A DNA stretch of 64,000 nucleotides from Diphasiastrum complanatum (GCA_029204225.1 CM055106.1:16170022-16234021), one strand, 5' to 3'. Counted from the stretch's first letter, positions 9,340-21,447 are shown. Notes: generated from the letters alone by a model not told the origin. Numbers and translations are program-made.

Positions 9340-12300
9340 AATACTAAGAACGGAAGATGGCATAGAGGCATTAGCCCCTTTACGACAAGGCATTTCAGAT
9401 CTGAGGAGAGCCTAAAAAGAGATGGAACTGCAATGAGACCTACAAAGAGGATGATCACTTTTCCACGGGCAGTTACCACTAAGGATCCTATGGGCAGCAG
9501 AGATGGCTGGATCTGAGAGCGATGTAGTAGTCACTGGATGAAAGGGGCAGCGATGGACTGGCAGTGCGTTGGAGGAAGAAGGCAGCAGCAATGCAGCAGC
9601 GATGCATTGAAGGACAGCAAGACCGGTAGTGTGCCAAAAATGGCAGCAGCGATGCACTGAAGGACTGGACCAACAGTGAGCTGGAAATGGCAGTAGCGAT
9701 CCATCGCAATCAGATCGCAACAACATTAGCAAGGAGCTGCCATGGAAGCCACCAAGGGAGCACAGAGAGAGAGAGAGAGAGAGAGAAGGGCTAGGTTAGA
9801 ACTTAGGGATTATGATTTGGGAGAGGTTTAGTACTTAGGGTTTATGAGAGGGTTTGAGGATCAGCTATTAGGCAAGTATAGAGATTCATGAAGAGGGCCA
9901 CCAAGCAAAGAGGGTAAGGACTCAAAAAACAGAGAAATCTAGATACCATGTTGAGGGCTAGGGATACCTTATAAGATCACATGACAATTGCTAAAAACTA
10001 TGGCACATTAAGCACAAAGAGGAGCATAAGCGCCCCGGTCGAATAAAAACAGAAGTATTACATCCACATGACCATGAGATCCCTAGTTGCACACAAGCAC
10101 TAGCATCATTGTTGATACAGTGCACAAAGCAGGAGGTGGGTCCTTTGACCACATATAAACATTCATGGCCCTTGTAGATTGTTTGAACTTTCAACTTTCA
10201 AACAACAATTTGTGGATGTGTTAGTTGTCATTGTGACAATAAGTTCGGCAAAGCCTTCCGTAACACATCCCTCTACAACTCACATTGTGCCCACATCCAT
10301 ATCTTTTGAAGGAGAGGTTGAGGTTGTGGGTGAGGTGGGGGTCAAAGGCAGTGGTGACGTGCCAGACCACATCGACGGGTCATGCACAACTTAGGGGCAA
10401 GGACATGTATGTGATGCACTTCCAACAAATGAATGTGAATAATGTCAAGTTGTGCGGACGTGTTTCCAGATGTGTGAACTCCTCTTTCACTTGGCTAGGG
10501 CCCCTGCATGGAGGGAGATGGTGAAAACCATTTCTAAAAATAAGTTTTGAGTGGGAAGAGGACAAGAGAGCTAGTTGCCAAGCAAGCCACCTTTGTGGAT
10601 AGGGAGCTAGATCCCATCAATAAGTCATGGATTAAGTACACCCACTACTGCCTAACACTTATACTAAGTTCTAAGTTATAACAATTTATATTTGTGATCA
10701 TACTAGCCAATTAACTACTTCATTTGTATGGCTCTATTGTCTAATTTGCGGATATGTCTTGCTATCATACTCTTCAAACAATTGAATTCTAATATGCCTT
10801 ATTGTCATTTGGGCAAAGCGATCTAGGTATGGGTGTTTGATCATATGAAATCACTAAGGTGATGTAAAAAAGCACCACATTTTGAATATATTGTTGTCTT
10901 TGTGGATGGGCACAATGTTTCTAGAAGCCATCAACAACCCTAAAAAAAGTACAGTTGAAGTGAGTATATGTTTTGCCATATCAAGGCTACCATTGAGGAG
11001 CTAGGGGAAAGAATGCAGTGCCAGTATTTATTAAGAATTTAGTACTTGATACTTATCACTTGTTGAACTACACAATGCAAATAGCAATATACAATACAAA
11101 TAGCAATATACAATGCATCGAATCTCAATAATCAGATATTGAAATTCAATTTGCTGAGCAAATTGTGTTGCCATGGTGAAGCTCGTCAGTCATACCTTTC
11201 TCCACATCTTTTGGACACCCCATGTTGCACATTGCCTTCACCTCCGCAAAATTACACTAGGTCAAGGAGGTGGTTGACATGGCACAGTTCTTGGTGGTAC
11301 TTTCTAACTAAATGATGATGTTGAATGAACCCTATGTGACGTCCTTACTTCTAAGTTTTGATTTTCAAGTTTCTAGTTGCATTTTCTAGAAAGCTATAGT
11401 TGTATAAAATGGTTATTAGTTGTTGGTTGTTAGTGTAGACTTTGCTTCATCGTACGTTGTTATACTGTGCAATGATTGTTCTGACCCTACAATATTCAAT
11501 CTTTTAATGGTTTTTAACCCAGCAAATCCATTTTGCAAACCCCCTATGAAAAACCTCCAAAACGGAGGATAAAACTTGAATACGTTTTTTGTTCCCAAAC
11601 ATTCCAATCCAGAACGCTCCAAAAATTCAAAAAAGCATTCCGTTTGTGTTCAGGAATGCAGCTTGACTATGGTATAAACAAAGCACAACCATTTCATCAA
11701 TTTGCAGTCTTAGTCTTGCTATTGTTCCATGTATTACAGCTGAACAATCCACTTATGAAAACAAAAGAAACTAATAGCACCCTCCACCTAAGAACACTGA
11801 AAGAACATATAAGCCATGACTAATCCCCTACAAGGGAGAACAATGAGTATTCTACAAAAAAAAAACTCAAGAAGTGTCAATGTCACAAGCTACTAAATGT
11901 ATACTTATACTACTCTGGACGACCCTTTTGGACCTCTCAGAAAGCTGCTACCAGATTAAGCTATGATTGCCTCTCCTGGATCTAGACTCAAGGCCTAGTG
12001 CATAGTTAATAGGGGTAGGTAGGCCTAGTAATGGAACAATGTCCTTAACTCTTTACATTGAACTCAATGTGGACATACAAAAGATCAAACAACTGAAAAA
12101 AAATATCCTGGCCCTCAGTGTGGGCTGTAGGATTACATTTAAGGTCAGTAGACCCATAAAGTCCTTCCAACACTAAGGGACACAACTCGCAACAGAATAT
12201 ACATAGCAAACTAAGTAACCTCAATAACCAAGATTTTGAGTCCTATTGTAAAGTGTGCAGAATCCGAATTTGCCATAGCATGTTCTACAACTTACAACAT

Positions 12301-12727
12301 TGCTTCTAAGGTCTAATGAGACTCTTAGCCAGCACAGACATGGCAACTTTTGGTTGGCTCTGGCTTGATTTCTTCAACCTCCTACCTTCATTGAATTTGT
12401 AGGGTTACCTTTGGAGGCAGCGAGGAAAATATTGTAGCCTGCTAAATCCTACATGTGGCAACTGCAATGAAATTGAAAATGATTGGAAGCTAACCTCACT
12501 GTGATGAACATTGATGCATATCCTTGCGCAGGTGCATATTGAGTAGGCTTACTTGCAATTTCCCTAGGCGCCATTCCAACAGCTATCAACGCCGTTTGAA
12601 GACAACCAGCAAGCCGCCTGCAGCACCCATTTTCATTCGAAGAGATATATTGGTGAGGGTTTAAGGGTTCAAAAAGAATGGAATATATGTCAACAAAAAA
12701 GTTGGAAGGGTTCAGGGTTTAGGGGAG
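9340..12727. other. Gene-free stretch with simple repeats
   Basis: I see no gene here. A (AG)n tract of about 12 units lies at 9,763-9,786. A CAG-rich patch at 9,490-9,680 repeats the phrase GCAGCAGCGATGCA. A 22-bp phrase is doubled around 11,080-11,116 (AATAGCAATATACAATAC type). Open frames across the CAG-rich patch are composition artefacts. Confidence 0.55.
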
Positions 12728-12758
12728 ACACACACAACACACACACACACACACACAC
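12728..12758. repeat. (CA)n microsatellite
   Basis: An imperfect CA dinucleotide tract of about 31 bp, interrupted once near its left end. Confidence 0.9.
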
Positions 12759-12897
12759 TCTCCAAAGGGTTTAATAGTTACCTTGGTAAACATAAGTGCA
12801 AGGGTCATAATACTCCGACTCTTCACATACAATTTTTTTTCGACAACTACTTTTTATTGAGAAACTCAGATGTAAGATTGGCTCATATTGGGTGGGT

Positions 12898-13068
12898 GTG
12901 TTAGGGATCTAAACACCTGTGTTAGGCCCGCCATGGCTATGGTCTGTGCTGGGGCACACTACTCACACTGTCTTGCCATGTTGGACGTGTACATTGGACA
13001 CGCCCCTGACTGTGGTATCTGACCTCCTGTGTTCTCTAGGGTTCGGCATTAGTTACGTGCTCGTAACA
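12898..13068 (-). repeat. 3' LTR of minus-strand gypsy (inner edge certain, outer edge not)
   Basis: On the minus strand the LTR starts TGTTACGAGCACG directly after the polypurine tract at 13,069-13,079. No second copy exists in the window, so the outer edge is a guess; similar texture continues past an AATAAA-like CAATAAAAAG near 12,858, and the LTR may extend further left. Confidence 0.55.
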
Positions 13069-13079
13069 CTCCCTCCCCC
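13069..13079 (-). promoter_or_regulatory. Polypurine tract of minus-strand gypsy
   Basis: Read on the minus strand, GGGGGAGGGAG follows the TAA stop at 13,080-13,082 and abuts the TGTTACG start of the LTR. Confidence 0.85.
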
Positions 13080-13790
13080 TTAAGAACCGTCTTGGTCCTC
13101 TAAGACAAAGTCTGGAAAAATCTTGCGAAGGACGCTGCCTCTTTCCCAGGTGGCATTCTCAACAGGCTAATCATTTCACTTGACTAGATATTCCCGGTAT
13201 AGAGTAGGATGAGTCTGTGTCTCTCTACTATCAAGAATCTCCTATGGTTCATGTGGAGGTTGCTGAGAATCCAATGGGAGAACTAGAACACTATCCCCTA
13301 CTAGATTTTCTGATATGGCTAAGGCTTTTCGTAACTGACTTACATGAAAGACTGGAAAAACCTTACTACTGTGTGGGAGTTCTAGTTCATAGGTGACCTT
13401 GCCTAGTCTCCTACTGATGGTAAAAGGACCACAATACCTGGGAGACAACTTAGCAGACAATCCTGATTTGAAGGTTTTAGAGTCAACTAGGACTCTCAAG
13501 TAGACTTTCTCACCAGCGGAGAACTGCGCATCCCGTCTGTGTGGATCTGCATAATGCCTGGCTCGATCCTGGGACTGCCTATTGCTATGCTTAGCATGTT
13601 CTATCATCTGGTTTAGGTCTTCTAAAAAGTTTCTAGCTACTTCAACTTTTTCTTGTTTAAACCCTACAGTTGTGGGTGAGAGTGGCTGAAAACCATACAT
13701 CAGCATAAATGGACTGTATCTCGTAGCTGAATATTTGGTACTGTTAAAGCAAACTCTAATATCGAGAGATACTCCTCCCAATTAGTCTGC
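13080..13790 (-). pseudogene. Gypsy integrase C-terminus and chromodomain
   Basis: The minus-strand frame at 13,242-13,781 reads YSPFMLMYGFQPLSP, EKVYLRVLVDS, LSPRYCGPF and VFPVFHVSQLRKAL, the integrase tail of chromoviruses. Beyond an in-frame stop at about 13,242 the text continues as ILDSRETQTHPTLYREYLVK and ENATWERGS, a chromodomain broken by further stops, ending at the TAA of 13,080-13,082. It matches the plus-strand gypsy at 4,383 in layout but differs strongly in sequence, so this is a different family. Confidence 0.85.
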
Positions 13791-13799
13791 TTTTTGCTG

Positions 13800-14250
13800 A
13801 CGTATGCACAAAGCATATCCTCCAGCACCTGATTTACTCTTTATGTTTGGTCGTCCGTCTTTGGATGGTCAGTAGTACTCATATTAAGTTTAGTATGGAG
13901 ATGATGGAATACTGCCCTCCAAAAATTTACTCTGTCTGTTTGACCGTTCTCGTCTGTGGATGGTCAGTAGTACTCATATTAAGTTTAGTATGGAGATGAT
14001 GGAATACTGCCCTCCAAAAATTTCAATTAAACTTACTGTCTTGGTCGCTGACTATGCCGGAAGGTAGACCGTACAATTTAAATAGCCCATCTACAAACAA
14101 CCTCGCTAACTCTGGAGCTCTAACGGTTGTTTTGGTCAGAATAAAGTGAGCCATTTTGGTCAGATGGTCAACTGTGACCCATATAGCGTCATTACCCTTT
14201 TGGGTTTTAGGCAGGCCTACTATAAAATCCATGGAGATACTCTCCCATTT
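13800..14250 (-). pseudogene. Gypsy integrase catalytic core, disrupted
   Basis: The minus-strand text includes SMDFIVGLPKTQ (first catalytic Asp) and GIVSDQDSKFN (second Asp, intact). The Glu block near 13,840-13,870 reads HPKTDDQT, stop, RVNQ: a stop codon stands where the catalytic Glu of the family's TDGQTERVNQ should be. Between these blocks lies a duplicated 73-bp segment (see repeat entry), which further breaks the frame. Confidence 0.85.
13856..14023. repeat. 73-bp duplication inside gypsy integrase
   Basis: The segment 13,856-13,928 recurs at 13,951-14,023 with one visible base difference, offset 95 bp and separated by 22 bp. It starts CGTCTTTGGATGGTCAG and ends CTCCAAAAATTT. It looks like a local duplication after insertion. 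Confidence 0.93.
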
Positions 14251-14289
14251 ACTAGTTGGTATATCTTAGGGTTGTAACCCTCCTGCCTT

Positions 14290-14700
14290 TAAACGCTCTA
14301 CTTTATTTACCTAACATTTCTGGCAACTGGTTACATATTGCTGGATGTCCTTTTTCATACCGGGCCAAAAAATTGCCTACGAAGAAGCTCATAGGTCTTT
14401 TGAATGCCTGGGTGCCTCGCACTAGGACTGTCATGACACTCATATAGGACCTGCTGCCTATAATCCTCTGAACTGGGGACACATACTCTATTTCTATGGA
14501 GCAAGTACTCATCCTGAATGGAATATTGTTTCCCTTTGAATCCTTGAGTCAACTGACCCTCAACCACTAGGGTTTGCTTGGGTAATACAGGCTCAGAATC
14601 CTCAACGTCATCTGACATATACTCGTACTCGTCATCATTCTCAACGGAAGTTGTCGTATTCTTGGATGAACTGGCACCAGCCCCGAGAACTAGTTCTAGA
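14290..14700 (-). pseudogene. Gypsy integrase N-terminal zinc-finger region
   Basis: The minus strand reads LYECHDSPSARHPGIQKTY and then CQKC about 30 residues on, the HHCC zinc finger that precedes the integrase core, followed by WESISMDF. The upstream text DEYLLHRNRVCVPSSEDYR is the usual linker from RNase H. Frameshifts near 14,355 break it. Confidence 0.8.
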
Positions 14701-15240
14701 GTCTGTAACTATCTGCTCTGGACTGAGTTCCAAGAAATAGAGAAGAATGCATCATGTTGGCACTTCCCTCTCAAGGACTTGAGTAACTCACTACAAATCT
14801 GAGTAAAACTCAGCTCGTTTATCATAGGCATTCTACTAAATGCATCTGCTACTGTGTTGACTTTCCCTCGTCTATATCTGATAGACATATCAAACTCTTG
14901 CATTAACTCAGCCCAACGAGCTTTCCAACCTCTGAGCTCAAGCTGATTACAAAGGTATCTGAGACTTTTATGTCTGTCAGGATCTCAAAGTTGGCACCAT
15001 AAAATTTAATGCCTCCAAGTCTTAAGGGCATGAACTATGGAGAAGAGTTCCTTTTCATAGGCACTGTACCTAGTTTGTGCTGGCTCTAGTTTTTTACTCT
15101 CGAACACAACTAGTCGTCCATTCTGAGTTAGTACAACACCAACTACAAAGTCGCTAGCATCTGTTTCGACCACAAATGGTTGATTGGGGTCGACGACTTT
15201 TAGAACTGGTGCTGTAGCTAAGGCTGTTTTGAGAGCATCA
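14700..15240 (-). pseudogene. Gypsy RNase H, degenerate
   Basis: Blocks readable on the minus strand include FVVETDASDF (about 15,150-15,180), YAYEKELFSIVHAL (about 15,030), and MQEFDMSIRYRRGKVNTVADAFSR (about 14,830-14,900), the RNase H order of gypsy elements. Several stops and shifts lie between them. Confidence 0.8.
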
Positions 15241-16060
15241 AAGCTCTCCTACTGTGCAGACTCCCAAATGAACTCCTTTCCCTTTCCCTGAAGAAGATTT
15301 GTCATGGGAACTGCTATCTGAGCATATTCCTTGACAAATCATCTGTAATATCCTACCAAATTTAGAAAGATAAAGATTCTGAGGTCTCAGCCAACTGAGT
15401 ATGGCTTTAACCTTACTAGGGTCCATCTTAATCCCATTTGCTGAGATAATGTGACCATAAGCTACTTTTTCAATGAAGAATTCACACTTAGATTACTTAG
15501 CATAAAGCTTATGCTTTCTAAGCGGTCGAAACACCTTTATGAGGTGTTTAAGATGCTCCTTCCCCATTTTACTGTAGACGAGGATATCATCTAAAAATAC
15601 GATTACAAACTTACCCAAGTATGGCCTAAGAAAACTGTTCATCAACGTTATAAAGGTAGCTGGAGCATTTGTGAGCCCAAATGGCATCACCTTAAACTCA
15701 TAATGATCATGACGAGTCCTAAAAGCTGTTTTCGAGACATCTTCCGACTTTATACGAACTTGATGATATCCCGACCTAAGTCAATTTTACTGAAAAACTT
15801 AGCCCCATCAAGTTGATCAAACAACTCATCTGCTGCTCGAGGCATTGGATACTTATTATTTATTGTGACTTTATTAAGGGCTCTATAATCTATGCAAAGA
15901 CGCATAGACCCCTCTTTATTTTTCACCAATAGGACTAGTGAGGCCCATGGCGAACTACTAGTCTGAATTTGGCCTTTCCCAAGATAATCTGTTAACTGCC
16001 TAGTTATTTGTTCCCGATACGGAGGTTTAGAAACATGTGGTGTCTGGTACTAGGTTCATT
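15240..16060 (-). pseudogene. Gypsy reverse transcriptase, degenerate
   Basis: The clearest minus-strand segment is 15,493-15,690: [12 protein letters not shown], then [10 protein letters not shown] with the two catalytic aspartates kept. Upstream, [18 protein letters not shown] is recognisable at about 15,880-15,935 and LGRDIIKFV near 15,760. Many stops and small indels interrupt it. Confidence 0.85.
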
Positions 16061-16306
16061 ACATGATCTACATCTCTGCTAGGAGGTAAACCATGTGGTA
16101 AATCTTCAGGAAAAACATCGTTAAATTTAGACAATAAATTTTCTAATTTACTTACTTTCTGTAAAGAACTAGAAATAGAAAACACCTTTTAGGACAATGA
16201 CCACCTAATGGTCGTTGTCTCCAATTAACTGACAAAGCTCTATATTGCTGGCCGGGCTGTTGGGGACATCATGCTCCCCATGCAACTGGATTTCTCAGCC
16301 TTTATG

Positions 16307-16740
16307 CTAAAAGCTGAGGGTGTTCTCTTGATAATTTATGTGAAGGGAAGGTCCTAAGTTGTAAAGCCAATCTCTTCCGAGAACAATATCTGTACAATCC
16401 AGGTGCATTATTTGAAAGTTTATTTCATCTTGATACTCCTGAATACCGAGATCTAGATTACTTACCATGATTTTCCAAAAACAATTTGTCTTCACCCTTA
16501 GCTAAGAAAACTATGTACCTATGTTAACTAGGTACTTTTGGAAGTTTGCGTTTTTTAACTAGGGTGTAGTTGATGGAATTATGGGTCACCCCATCATCAA
16601 CCATGACTCTGACTGACTGGTTGCCAGCTTTCCCATGCATACGTACTAGGTCATGCGGCCCAAAGTTGAAGGGTGTCGATAGCATTGCAGAAGTTAGTTG
16701 GCAATAGTCTTCATGACCTTCATGAAACACTTTTATCTCG
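16307..16740 (-). pseudogene. Gypsy protease, active-site motif altered
   Basis: The minus strand reads VRVMVDDGVTHNSINYTLV at about 16,545-16,610 and DIVLGRDWLYNLGPSLHINY at about 16,315-16,375, the start and end of a gypsy aspartic protease. The catalytic triad, normally D-S/T-G, reads D-D-G here. A frameshift near 16,500 separates the two parts. Confidence 0.8.
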
Positions 16741-16789
16741 GAAGCTGCCGAGTCACTTGGGAAACTTACTGTCTGAACAAGACAAACTT

Positions 16790-17811
16790 GTTTTTTATTT
16801 TTTATGTTTTTTAGTGAATGGCCCCTTGGGACACTGACTGACTATGTGTCCCTTGCCCATGCACACAAAGCACAAACGTTCTTGTTTGGCTTTCTCAAAA
16901 TCTTCTGGTTTTAAGGACTGTATGAGCGATGGGCGTTTCTGAGGAGCTCCACTCTTTATTTTATCTTCTTTCTATCTTTTTAAAAATTTCTTTTTAAATT
17001 GAAAGTCTTTCTGAGGAGGCTGCTTAGAGAGAGGTTGTTGTCTCGCCTTCTTCCTACCCACTGAATCATCATAGATTTGAGCATATTTGAGAGCTTGCTC
17101 TAGGGTAGTAGGCGAGTTTCTCTGGACCTCTACTTTATATTCATCTTTAAGGCCACGGACAAATCCTCTGACTTTTTGATAGTCATCCATATTTTTAATC
17201 TTTAAAATTGCTTCTTGATACTGCGAGATATATTGGATTAAGGATTTGTCCATTACTATTTTTTCCCAGGCTTGCCAGGCTCTATCAAGTTCATTTTCTG
17301 GTAGAAATTCTCTTATGAACGCTTCTTCAAAAGCCTTCCATGACCGGGGAGTCTGCCCAGTCTCTTGGAGGTTTAACCACCACTTATAGGCCACGGGCCC
17401 TAGGGAAAGACTGGCCTCAATAGCTTGCAAATGGTCAGGGGTCTGTTTAAGAGCATGTATGTTCTTCCATATGTTGAGGAAGGTATGTAGAATATCTGCA
17501 TTTCTATCCTTCTCTTCCCCAATAAAAGTAGGAGGCTTTAAGTCATTAAAAACACTGGGGTGAGACCGCATAGGTTCACCCGAGACTGATGGAAGTGGAG
17601 AAGGAGACAAGTGAGACGTGGAGGGAAGGCTTCATTTTGCGGAGCTCAAAATTAAGCTTTTGAGTTCGGTGAACAAGTCATCCACACTGGACTTGAAATT
17701 GGCTAAAGCCAGTTTCAGTTCATTCACCTATGTTACCAAGTGGAGGTACTGCTCTTTGGTAACCAATTCGTCGAGTTCTTCGGTAAATTGTTCTTGTTCC
17801 TCCATTTCCAT
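16790..17811 (-). pseudogene. Gypsy gag with zinc knuckle, stops in N-terminal part
   Basis: The open part, 16,972-17,610, reads as a Retrotrans_gag capsid: PPTFIGEEKDRNADILHTFL, YKWWLNLQETG, WKAFEEAFIREFLP and a basic tail (RQQPLSKQPPQKDFQFKKK). Downstream at about 16,830-16,875 is a zinc knuckle, CFVCMGKGHIVSQC, with regular C-x2-C-x4-H-x4-C spacing, in a shifted frame. Upstream the same frame extends to MEMEEQEQFTEELDEL at about 17,811 through two stops (near 17,730 and 17,635). The N-terminal part is acidic and probably coiled. The start codon lies right at the junction with copia sequence. Confidence 0.85.
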
Positions 17812-18556
17812 AGGCTCTTTTCCTTTACTAAAAGTAACCACACCAACAGCATAAGAAATATCACGTCGTGTGTGTGTCAAATAAATCAAACTACCCACAG
17901 CTGTCTATACAAATAAGCATCCACTTTCTCAGATTCATCATATGCAGTAAGCTTCATGTTGACATCCATAGGTGTACTCAAAGGCTTGCAATCCTGCATA
18001 TTGAACTTATAAAGCAAATCTCGTGCATATTTGCTTTGTGTAAAAAAGACCATGTCTTCCTTTTGCCATACTTCAATGCCAAGACAATAGTGCATCAATC
18101 CTAGATCACTCATGTCAAAAGCATTGGAAAGATCTGATTTTATTTCATCAATTAAGCTCTCATTACTTCCTGTAATAATCAAATCATCCACATACAACAC
18201 AATGAACACTATATCTGAGGCTTGCCTTAGAATGTAAAGATTAGGATCAGCATCACTCTTTACCATTCCCCTTCGCTTGAAGTGTTCATCAATGCAAGAG
18301 TACCACGCCCGTGGTGCTTGCTTCATTCCATAAATGGCTTTGTTGAGCTTACAAACAAGATGCTCTCTCCCTGGCTCAACAAATTCTTGAGGTTGTACTA
18401 AGTACACCTCTTCATCCAGCACTCCATTAAGAAAAGCAGATTTAACGTCCACTTGCTGGATCTTCCAACCATAGAAAACATAAATAGCAATGATAGAACG
18501 TATAGTTACCATCTTAGCTACGGGTGCGAAGGTTTTCTCAAAATCAATATACCTTC
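17812..18556 (-). pseudogene. Copia RT, truncated at junction with gypsy
   Basis: The minus strand reads KMVTIRSIIAIYVFYGW, QVDVKSAFLNGVLDEEVY, YGMKQAPRAWYS and the catalytic box LYVDDLIITGS at about 18,175-18,205, with both aspartates kept. It continues through MHYCLGIEVWQKED and SKYARDLLYKF to YRQL near 17,895, where a frameshift occurs. SYAVGVV is readable at about 17,837-17,857, and the copia text then ends within roughly 20 bp. Confidence 0.88.
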
Positions 18557-19448
18557 TTACTGCTCAAATCCTCTCGCAACCAACCGTGCTTTGTACTTGT
18601 TGAGTTGCCCATCAGCCCTATATTTGATCTTGTATATCCATTTGCAAGTGATAGGCGTCTTACCATCAGGTAGCTCAACCAAGTTCCACGTCCTATTTTT
18701 CGTTATAGCTTCCATTTTTGTTTCCATAGCTTCACGCCACCCCTTGTGCTCCTTTTCTTTATCAAAAGTTTTTGGTTCTTGAGCCTTGAGAACAGAACCC
18801 ATTAGGGCTAGATTCATCTCTAATCTTGCAGGAGGTTTTCGATTTCTACTTGATCTTCTAAGCTCTCCCTGCTCACTTGATTTGGGAGTATCTCCCTTAT
18901 TAGCATCACTTGTTACTGACAAGTACCACTTAGGCACTCTCCTAGGAATCTCATTATTGACCCTGTCTTTTTCCATTGGCTCTTCCATATCGACACCAAC
19001 TTCTTCCTTCACTTGCACTTTAGCTTTATCATCAAAGAGATCAATTGTCAATTTTATTTGGTCATTTTGACCCATCTCATCAAAAGTAGCATCTCTGGAA
19101 ATCATGATCTTTTGTGCATCTGTGTCATACATCCTGTATGCCTTGGCTCTTTCATCATATCCAAGGAAAATACACTTAACAGCCTTTGCATCCAGCTTCT
19201 TTCATTTTTCATCAGGTACATGAGCGTAAGCATCGCAACCAAATACTCGTAATTGAGAAACATTAGGTTTCTTTCCAGTAAAAGCTTAAAGGTGTCTTAC
19301 CCTCCACGGACTTCGTAGGACACCGATTCAAGATATGAGTAGTTGTGTTGCATGCTTCTGCCCAAAAAGTATTTCGAAAACCCTTGCTCTTAAGCATTGC
19401 CCTAGACATCTCCACAATGGATCTGTTTTTCCGTTCTACAACTCCGTT
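18557..19448 (-). pseudogene. Copia integrase C-terminal part and linker to RT
   Basis: The minus strand holds NGVVERKNRS (catalytic Glu) just after an in-frame TAG at about 19,446. It goes on through SVEGKTPLSF, a frameshift near 19,287, RVFGCDAYAHVPDEK, a TGA near 19,205, and FLGYDERAKAYR. The open part 18,557-19,132 carries the acidic linker and the RT entry blocks ELRRSSRNRKPPARL, WREAMETKMEAI, CKWIYKIKYRADGQ and YKARLVARGF. A frameshift at 18,557 separates it from the RT body. Confidence 0.85.
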
Positions 19449-21377
19449 CTATTGTGGTGAATAGGGTGTAGTGGTTTGTCTCTTGATCCCCTGATCCTTG
19501 CAAAAGTTTATAAACTCTGTTGAAAAATACTCACCGCCACTATCCGATCTGAGGGTCTTAATATAACAACATGTTTGTTTTTCAACTAGAGCCTTGAACT
19601 CTCTAAACTTGGCAAAAGCATCAGATTTCTTGCTTATGAAATAAATCCAGATATATCTACTATAGTCATCAATGAATGTGATGAAATAGTAACAACCACT
19701 TATGGACCTAGTTTGCATTGGTCCACACAGATCTTTATGAACAAGATCAAGAATGCCATTGGCTCTTCTTGCTCCATCTTTGGGAAATCTCTCTCTATGT
19801 TGTTTTCCCAAAATGCAACCCTCACAAATTTTTCCTTCAAAAGAGATATCAGGCAATCCGACAACTAGATTACCTCTTTTAAGAATTTGCAAGCTTTGAG
19901 CACTAATATGACCAAACCTTTGATGCCAAAGATCACTTCGACTATCAAAGGTGCTTACCATAGCTTGAGTAAAAGATCCCGCATTCAATTTGTAGAGTCG
20001 ATTCTCGTTGACTCTAGCTCCTGTGGCAATCACTTTGTAGTGATTCTTGATGTCTTTGACAAGACACTTGTCACTGTCACACTCAACCTTGAGTTGTTGA
20101 TCAGCCATCGTCCCAACATATAGTAGATTGTTAGCTAAGCCAGGTACATATTGCACATTGCTTATTTGCTTTATCTTCCCGTTGGCTAACTTCACTAGTA
20201 CCACTCCAACTCCTTTAACATATAGCAATTTGTCATCAACTTGTCCAACTTCATCACCGTTGTCAGTTTCCTTGAGTTTTGAAAACCACTCTTTTCTTGA
20301 AGTCATGTGTTTGGATGCACCGCTATCATTGTACCATGTATCCTTGGCTTCATCACTTGTCATTAATGCTGTAATGAACAATTTTAAACTCTCACCAGTA
20401 TCATCTTCATATTGATCATCATCGTATTGATGTTGATCAGTATAATTGTCTTCATAATAATAGTCATTAAATTGATGTTGATTAGCATAATTTCTCGCTT
20501 GCCATTTGTCTTTTTTTTGTTCCATTTCCTTCTGTTTCTTGAAGCATTCACGCTCCCAGTGGCCAGGTTTGTTGCAGTACCTACAATTTCCAGGTTTATT
20601 TTGTCTTAAATAGCCGCGTCCTTGACCTCGGCCTTGATTCCAATTGCCTCGATTCAGACTATCATTGACTTGCTCATGAAATTGTTGAAATGATCCCCGA
20701 CTTGAGTTTCCTCCTCTCGATTGATACCTACTACGACCAAATCTTCCACCTCGTCCTCTAACTGCAAGAGCTTGATCATAGCTCCTGTTATGATGATTCA
20801 AGTTCTCTTGACGTTGCTCTTCTTGCAAAAGCAATTCACCTAGTTCTTCATAGGTTGGAAAATTTTCTCTTGTGGCTATACTCGTCACAAACATCTGATG
20901 TGACTCACTCAGACTAATCAATGTCAATTGCACGATCTCACGATCTTGTACTCGCTCTCCAACTGCTGCTAATTGGTCACGGATCTCTTTGATCTTCAGT
21001 ATGTGATCGACAATAGTTGCACCATCATCCATCCGCAATGTATGCAACTTCGTCTTCAGTAGTATTCGAAATGTATTTGTCGTTTCAAACAATGCCTTTA
21101 ATGTATCCCACGCTTCTTTTGGTCCTTATGAATTTAAAATATAGGAAATAATTGCATCTCTAACTGATAAGTTGATGACATTCTGGGCTTTCCGTTTTCT
21201 CCTATCAAATGCCCGCTGATCTTCTTCAATCACTAACCTTGTCTCTTCACCTGTTATGATCTCCCATAGCTCCTTTTCCATCAGAATGTTCTTCAGTTTG
21301 AATTTCCAAACTGCATAGTTGCCGGTACCTTTCAATTTGCTCGACTCATTAAGGACACTCTCGCTTAGAGTTGCCAT
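19449..21377 (-). pseudogene. Copia gag, protease and integrase core, one in-frame stop
   Basis: The frame starts at ATG 21,377 with gag text LKGTGNYAVWKFKLKNILM and runs to a single in-frame TAA at 21,126-21,128, then continues in the same frame to 19,449. Gag ends in a regular CCHC knuckle, CRYCNKPGHWEREC (about 20,545-20,590). The protease has WYNDSGASKHMTS (about 20,305-20,340). The pre-integrase finger reads HQRFGHIS then CEGCILGKQH, and the core has HKDLCGP and LRSDSGGEY for the two aspartates. Glycine- and arginine-rich repeats (RGRGGRFGRSR type) precede the knuckle. Apart from the stop codon this part is well kept. Confidence 0.9.
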
Positions 21378-21447
21378 TACTGGATAGATGAGTCTGGCTC
21401 ACAAAATTCATCACACCATAGAACTATAAATTTTTGGTCGGACACCT

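Larger units (their letters stand above)
12898..17811 (-). mobile_element. Ty3/gypsy chromovirus, minus strand, 5' LTR missing
   Basis: The minus strand carries gag, zinc knuckle, protease, RT, RNase H, integrase and chromodomain in gypsy order, then a polypurine tract and a 3' LTR. Every domain is interrupted by stops or frameshifts. There is no 5' LTR, primer site or leader: the gag start lies within about 10 bp of copia RT sequence, so the left half of the element was lost by deletion or recombination. The outer (low-coordinate) end of the LTR could not be fixed because there is no second copy; 12,898 is a provisional limit. Confidence 0.85.

Noticed and set aside
9412-9732. Minus-strand open frames with Cys/His/Ser-rich text
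   Set aside because: They follow the CAG-rich repetitive composition, overlap in two frames, and show no motif.
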